From Symsagittifera roscoffensis (taxonomy: Eukaryota; Xenacoelomorpha; Acoela; Convolutidae), in the NCBI RefSeq assembly GCF_963678635.1, contig NW_026971453.1:86870-150869 (forward strand): a stretch of DNA of 64,000 nucleotides. Reading direction: 5' to 3'. Position numbers and translations under genes: made by a program. Shown here piece after piece: positions 58,169-64,000 of the stretch (positions are counted from its first letter, which is position 1; every line of letters starts with the position of its first letter). A model generated the notes under the pieces. That model was given only the letters and a program-made list of their open reading frames with translations. It ran no database searches and was not told the origin of the DNA.

Positions 58169-59540
58169 CGAGTGTCTACGTAACTAAACAGTCTTTTTTT
58201 TATCGAACCTTAACAACTTCTACGCTCCTTCCCAACTGGTGTGGGATTCGAGTCCCGGTCGGACCTTGTTTTTTCATTAGAATGTATGAAATAGAAATTT
58301 CTTTCCGGGAAAATGTGAATGTTTGGATTTTCAAATCGTTGCGTATTTCTGATTCGAACAATTCTTAATATAATTGACAGTCGTACTGTTATTTTGTCAA
58401 TTTAACAACTCGGATGATGGTTAATTTTTTCAATTTAAATAATTTTGGTTTGTTTTATTGGCAAAATCAACTTATGTTGTGTCGCTTGAAGGGCAGAAAT
58501 GGTTTATTTCCTTTCAAAATGCTTTGTAAAAGTTTCAAGTTTTAAAATTTAATCGCTCAAGTTTTTTATCATTGTTTTCATGGCGTTTTTTTTGTCAAGT
58601 TTTCTGACAACCAATGTGCCTCATGGATTCTCAAGTTCTTTTTATAAGCCCGAAGAGTTCAAAATTTCAAAATGTTTCTGACTAGTTGATAATTTTTTTC
58701 GCTTCTTTTGATTAGTTTCTTTGGAAATGAAAAAAAAAGATTATGGAGATGGGATGTAATTAACAATATCCATATTTTGTACCTATTTCAATGAAGGAAA
58801 AAAGGGACGAACAGTTGCACTATATTTATTCTTTGGCTTCATATTTGATTGCTCAAAATGGAAGCCTTCAATTTTAACTGCAAAAATTAGCGACAAAAAG
58901 GTGTCTTGTGTTAACTTGAAAGATATCAAGTAATATCAGCTTCGTTTGTTTTCTGGGGTCTCAATTAAACATTGTGCTGAAGGAAGTTGTTATTGTTAAT
59001 TTAGAAGCACAAGTTTTTTTTACAATTATTTAAATGAAAGAAACTGCAGACTAACAGAAGAAGTACCTGAAATCTTTTTTGCTCCATATTTTAGCAGTCA
59101 TAATTACGCTTGCGGTTAGCAAGCGTTGTCAAATCGGAACATAGACTTCTTCAAATCGGAACTTGTTAGCAGGATCAATTTAATCCTTTGTATCTTGGCT
59201 CATAATGAATTCAACTTTTATTGCGTCTACAGCACCTAGCCTGGAGGCTAAGAACACACCTGGGACGGCAAAATTTGTTAGTTCGAATCTGACCAGGAAT
59301 CTCTTTCAAACTGGAAATACTCCTTTCCGAAAAATGTGGACCTATTGTTAGTCTGCTTATGTTTTGTCGGATTAGTGGCCAGATCGTAAAATTGCTTTTT
59401 TTATTCGCAATTTTTAATGTTGCTTTAACTGCTTTAATTACTCCTGCAGTTTGTATTTTTACTAGTCTTGACTTCGTATATGCTGCTTTTGTTTTTTTTT
59501 TGCTTGAGTGGTTTTCATTAAATCGGAAGTGTCATGCTTC
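58169..59540. other. AT-rich sequence, probable APC1 intron
   Basis: No gene is supported. It contains B-box-like fragments near 58244 and 59290 and a G/C-richer patch (59228-59280). Nothing else is recognised. Confidence 0.4.
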
Positions 59541-59673
59541 GTTCCGGATATAACAAATTGCTGAAATTTTAAAATAGTTTTTATAGTTGAAAGTTTCTCT
59601 TGACATCGTTCCGGATCGAACAAATTGCTAAAATTTTTAGAATAGGTTTTATAGTTGAAAGTTTCTCTTGACA
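59541..59673. repeat. 67-bp tandem duplication
   Basis: GTTCCGGAT..AACAAATTGCT (59541) and its continuation through TATAGTTGAAAGTTTCTCTTGACA are repeated from 59608 with a few substitutions. Confidence 0.85.
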
Positions 59674-60022
59674 GCAATTATAGTTTCGGTTCTACGAGAA
59701 ATTATTCAAGTTTTGTCGGTTCTGTTGCCGTTGTGTCTGATTTTTCGAATTGTCATTTATCGCCGTCGATGTGTTTTTGGACATGTTTTCCGCTAATAGA
59801 ACATGATTCCAGACAACATTTTGACTTTTGAAGTTTTATTTTTAAGTTATCAATTTTTTTTACTTACTGGCTGTCTTTCCCTGTCTGCTAGTTATAAATT
59901 AAAATTCAATCAAAAATCTAGCGTAGAAGTAAACCATCTGCTTGAAACAGCAAAGGCTTGTAATTTTGTTTCTGTACTTACTGTATTTTTTGTAATTTCT
60001 GTAGTTTTTGTAATTTTTCGGA

Positions 60023-60235
60023 CCATCGTCCGTCTGTTTATTTTCGTCGGCTGTTCTCGTAACCCGAATTTTTTTTAAAGTTCAGCTTTCTGCTAAGTCA
60101 CTGTAACACCCGGGATTCGATTTCATTCAGGACTTGTTTTTTGCGAAGTGGAAATTTTCGGTCTGTCTGTCTGCTTATTTTTGCCGGCTTAGTTCCTGCA
60201 AATTTTTTTTTGAAAGTTCAGCTTTTTTCTAGCCT
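60023..60235. repeat. Imperfect direct repeat of a 75-bp segment
   Basis: 60023-60096 (GTCCGTCTGTTTATTTTCGTCGGC...AAAGTTCAGCTTTCTGCTAAG) resembles 60157-60232 (GTCTGTCTGTCTGCTTATTTTTGCCGGC...GAAAGTTCAGCTTTTTTCTAG). A related stretch with the preceding GGTTCGATTTCAT..TTGACCTGTTTTGCAAA is at about 51949-52015. It is likely a fragment of a dispersed repeat family. Confidence 0.5.
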
Positions 60236-61537
60236 TCCTAAAGCTCCTTGTAAAGTTTTTAATGGTGTTGGTACTTTTTTTCCAGATCTTTTGGACTTTT
60301 ATGCGGTTTTTAGAAAATTGTATGACCAAAACGATTTTTGGAGGTTTTTCTAATATTTGATTTTTCTTTCCATTTGATTTTAATAACGGTCATTCTTTTT
60401 TGTATCGCAAATGGTGCGAAGCTCAGCTCGGCCTCTCTGTAAATAATCATCTGCTGAAAGTCATCTGCGTGCGAGGTTTCATATGAAAACAAGAATCAAT
60501 CAATTTGGCTCAGATATTGAGCTGGAGCTGCGTGACAAACGATTCCACGCAACCATACATCACAATTGGTTACCTTTTTTGCATTTGCAATTGAATAGCA
60601 TCTGTAACTGTTTTGTTGTTGGCTAGTGTAACGGTAATTTCGAGCGATAGTGGCCAAGATGCGAGGACGTATTAGACAATTAAAAAGTATCTTGGTATCT
60701 GCTTTATTAGTGGCTAGTATTCGTCGTTTCTTATGTTATTATGGCGCAGATGCGACGACGTGAAGCTCTTAATATTACGGTCGAGGGTATGAATCCGGCT
60801 CACGTCAAAAGTTTTCTTGTTCTTTTTTAAGCCATTTAAAGTTTTATAGCGCTTGTTTGTGAGGTGCAGCTTCGCCTGTATGAAAATGTCATTTCTCAAT
60901 TTTCAATAAGAGTTCCCTGGAAACATCCATTTTTGGTTCTTGCTTAGTTCAACTTAATTTTTTGGTTCCTATCCAATGCAATGGAAATTTTATAAATAAT
61001 TTCCGAAATAATGATTTTATCTGATTGGTCATGAAAAAAATATGTTTTCCTTCTTTTTGTTGTCAACAGTTTATTCGCCCTCTCTAGGAAGTACTTAGCT
61101 GTAGAGTGTTTTGACAATAAATAATTGGGTGCCTTCCATTTTACAAACAAAATTCAAATATGTAGCAGTTTTCTGACATTTTATCAATTTTTCTATTCTG
61201 CCAGTAGTAAGTGTTTTTTTTTAATTAAGTTTTACAATTCCTTCAAAAAATATGTCTTTGAAATAAACTAAAATAGTGATAGAAGTACTACAAATTGCGA
61301 TTAAGCTATTTGACATGAATCTGCCATTTAATATATCACCAGAAAAAGATTGAAACAGAGCGTAAAGTTGCAATTATTCGAATTGCATGGATGAGATGAA
61401 GTATGTAAAGTTTAGACTCTATGATTTCAGTTCAAATTCAGAGTGCCTAACCAAGCAAATGGAATCTTGCGTTAACGGTTGTAGAATGGCTGATAAAAAT
61501 TGGTTACGTAGCGGTATTCAGACAACCGCGTATTCAG
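60236..61537. other. AT-rich sequence, nothing recognised
   Basis: No gene is supported; short open frames on both strands are AT-rich and have no known motif. It includes the recurrent GTGCGAAGCTCAGCTCGGCCTC-like fragment at about 60412. Confidence 0.4.
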
Positions 61538-61686
61538 ACTCGTCAGTAAGCAGACAAATACTGTATTAACCAATCAGAATCGAGGCAAGGAAGAAATGAA
61601 TAATTAATAATTATTTATTTAGTAAGTTTGCTCTCTCGTCTCGATTCTGATTGGATAATATAATATTTGTCTGCTTACTGACGAGT
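61538..61686. repeat. 149-bp inverted repeat (MITE-like hairpin)
   Basis: ACTCGTCAGTAAGCAGACAAATA...CCAATCAGAATCGAG on the left is matched by its reverse complement CTCGATTCTGATTGG...TATTTGTCTGCTTACTGACGAGT on the right, leaving a central loop of about 45 bp. I see no clear target-site duplication. Confidence 0.8.
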
Positions 61687-61898
61687 ATGATTAATAGGTT
61701 GTCTAATTACAGACCGCACTCCTAAAATTTAATGCTTGAAGTAATAAGTTTTTTCTTTTTGCAATTTTCCCTTTCTATCGACAATTTGCGTCGTCATTAT
61801 CTCGCTTTGATTGATTCTCGAGCTCAATTTCCAGACATGCAGTCATGCTTGCTCAGATTTAGTTCATTTTTTTCATGAATGCGTTGCTGCATTACATA

Positions 61899-62620
61899 CA
61901 AGTGTGATTTGATGACCCAGATAAAACGAAAAAGAAGGTTTTTTCAAACTCGGTTTTCTCAAATTTAGTTCAGATTTAAAAAATAAGAGAACAAAAGTTG
62001 AATAGAATTTCACCAGATTTACACCAGAATTATTATGGTGTAATTTACTTTGCAAAATTCAGATCAAAAATTTTACCCCGACAATTTAGGCTTTTTTTTA
62101 GTTTATCAAGAATAGCGCTATAAGCACCAACCATGTTAATTGATGACAAAGTTATATCAAAAGAAGCCTCTTTCACAGCACAACAAAGTTTAGGAAGGGT
62201 AAAATTTTTTTACCCTCTGGGCGAACGTTTTAAATTTGTTTTTAAGCAAAGATTTTGCGTTTTGTATAATAAAATTGACCTTCTTTGACTATCAGTTAAA
62301 AATGTAAATTTTTATACAGATTTTTGGAGATTTTACCCTTGTAGAATTTTAATGGGTTGTGTAGGCAGCTTCTTTTGATATATTTTTCTCAGCAAGCAAT
62401 GCGGTAGTCTCAGCGTAATTTTCGATTAACCAAAAAAAAAATGACCCATTTTTGGAATAAAAGTTACGTTGCGAATTCGAAAAATTCTGGTGATATTCTA
62501 AGCAACTTTTGTGCTCTTCGATTTTTGTGCTCTTTTGTGTAATTTCGACCCAATTTGACAAATACGTGTTTAAAGTTCCCAATGCTGTTCGTTTTGTCCA
62601 GTTATTTAATATCAACACTT
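61899..62620. mobile_element. Fold-back MITE, 722 bp, TA-flanked (copy 2)
   Basis: Starts CAAGTGTGATTTGATGACCC and ends GGACAAAAC-family sequence in reverse (GTTTTGTCCAG...ATCAACACTT), with TA on both sides (61897-61898, 62621-62622). Internal order and long inverted arms match the copy at 52748-53468, including the ACAACAAAGTTT..GGGT core and the TTGATGA..AAAGT..TATCA blocks, but with many substitutions. Confidence 0.8.
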
Positions 62621-64000
62621 TATTTCTACTTTTAAAAAGCATCTTAGTCCTAGAATTCATCGAAAAGCATCCTAATATTCATCGAAAATCTTTTTTGGCG
62701 TAGGCGTGGTGATGAGTATTTGGACTAGACTAGACAAATGAATGCGACATGAAAGCTATTTTTAACACAGAGGGTATTGAGGCGGCTTATGAAAATTCAT
62801 TGAAGAAAAATGATATAAAATTCAATTCCGAGAAAAGGGGACGTACGGTTTCTGGTAACCGAAATACTTTCTTTGATTAGATTTTTAAAAGACATTTGTT
62901 TTCCTAATTAAGTCTCATCTTGCTTCCATAAATTGTGTATAAATAGTATCCGGTTTCACTCTTAAGTAAATTTTAATAAAGAGACTCCCCTGTCCAATCT
63001 AATGGACTAGATGAAGGCGTAAATTCGTGCTTTTTTGTAAGCTAATTTGTTGATATGATTAAAGCAACGGAAGCAGAGAATACGCTTTGATGAAGGTCAC
63101 AGTAGTAAATTTAGGAAATATGTTTCAAATGTTTTGCCATTTTGCTTTTAGAAGAGATAAGAAATCCCAATACTTGCATGTTCATTTTTAGCCGACCCAT
63201 TCAATGCTAATTTTTGTATTGAAAAGCTGGCGACCTTTTGGTAGCAGGACAATCTACCCTATTCCAATTTATCCTATAGCATTCTAACCTATATACCAAT
63301 CTACCCAACGTCTGATTTGAGACTGAATTAGCAGCAAAAAGCTGACCGCCGCAGTCGCAGAGGCAACGTGCTGCGAGCTTGCCAACAGAAAATAGGACTC
63401 TATGCAAAAGTTAGAGCCGGTTAACTATGCGAAGCGGCGACGCGTGCCCACCGGCGACCTTAAACCGAGATAATCAGCTCAATTATCTGATCAATTGAAC
63501 TGTTTATAGAACATTATGTTGTTTGGCATAGGCTAGATTCTTTTTTTTATATAGACGCAATAAAGATTCAGAAGACATGGTTCCAAATTGCTTCAGTTTT
63601 CGACATGTTCGTTGTTTTCAGGGTTCTTTCACGTTATAGCCTCCAGTCTAAAAACAAAAAAGTTATTGAATTTAGACTTTACTATTATGGAAGGTTATAT
63701 TTTTCTGGGGGGCTAATTTGGGAAAGGCCCGTTTTGTAGGACTGTTATTTCAAAACAATGTGCCTTTAGAGTTTAACAACGCAGTCATTTTTCCCTGAGA
63801 GGTTGTGTATTTTTTCACATTCAGTTTTTAATTTTGCTGGTTTGACTTCCGACTTTCATGTTCACTTCATTTTCATTTAAAAGAAAAGTTAAGCTGCATT
63901 CATTAGTGAAAGTTTAGCTTTAATATATCTTGAGTGAAAATGGCGCGCAAAATACAATTTGAAATCAAGTTTCAAAAGAATTTTAAATTCCGAAGTTCCC
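62621..64000. other. Right-edge AT-rich sequence
   Basis: No gene or repeat is supported. A GC-richer patch at about 63330-63470 gives a 66-codon minus-strand frame (63407-63207) without recognisable motif. Confidence 0.4.

Overview
The window looks like a piece of an animal (metazoan) nuclear genome, very rich in transposable elements. The one recognisable cellular gene is the anaphase-promoting complex subunit APC1 (plus strand, from 49737). It has at least one 3.8-kb intron and probably continues past the right edge. Everything else I can identify is mobile or repetitive DNA. No species is claimed; an invertebrate is my inference from the gene's divergence and from the mix of Polinton-like, hAT, Tc1/mariner-like and giant Ty3/gypsy-like elements.

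Left arm (1-14.2 kb): a decayed Polinton/adintovirus-like locus. A 4,554-bp segment is tandemly repeated (at least 2.4 copies, running off the left edge). The last copy runs into the rest of a broken protein-primed family-B DNA polymerase gene, which contains a 510-bp intron-like insert. The minus-strand genes beside it (about 390, 180 and 160+ codons) are unrecognised. A 29-bp satellite of about 77 units follows (14.63-16.87 kb).

Centre (16.9-48.4 kb): a nest of elements. A 5'-truncated, plus-strand copy of a giant LTR element (16946-22026) lies tail-to-tail with a nearly complete minus-strand copy (23546-48050, 24,505 bp, two 908-bp LTRs about 98.5% identical). The full copy sits inside the transposase gene of a small hAT transposon (22381-48404, 8-bp target duplication CATGGCAG). 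In its own sense direction the giant element carries: a 3-kb leader full of a short dispersed motif; ORF1 (Gag with two CCHC knuckles, aspartic protease, RT, RNase H, integrase and an extra C-terminal region resembling a TARG1-type macro domain); ORF2 (coiled coil plus two SGNH-hydrolase-like domains, the second degenerate); and ORF3 (about 1,500 codons, unknown). Several single-base frame breaks interrupt these genes.

Right arm (48.4-64 kb): a broken PHD-finger fragment, a perfect 174-bp palindrome, the APC1 exons, and intronic or flanking AT-rich DNA. That DNA holds two copies of a 721/722-bp TA-flanked fold-back element, a 481-bp hAT-type MITE and small tandem repeats.

The most interesting object is the giant retroelement: an LTR element whose non-canonical cargo (macro-like domain, paired SGNH domains, very large third ORF) is not part of standard Ty3/gypsy organisation.
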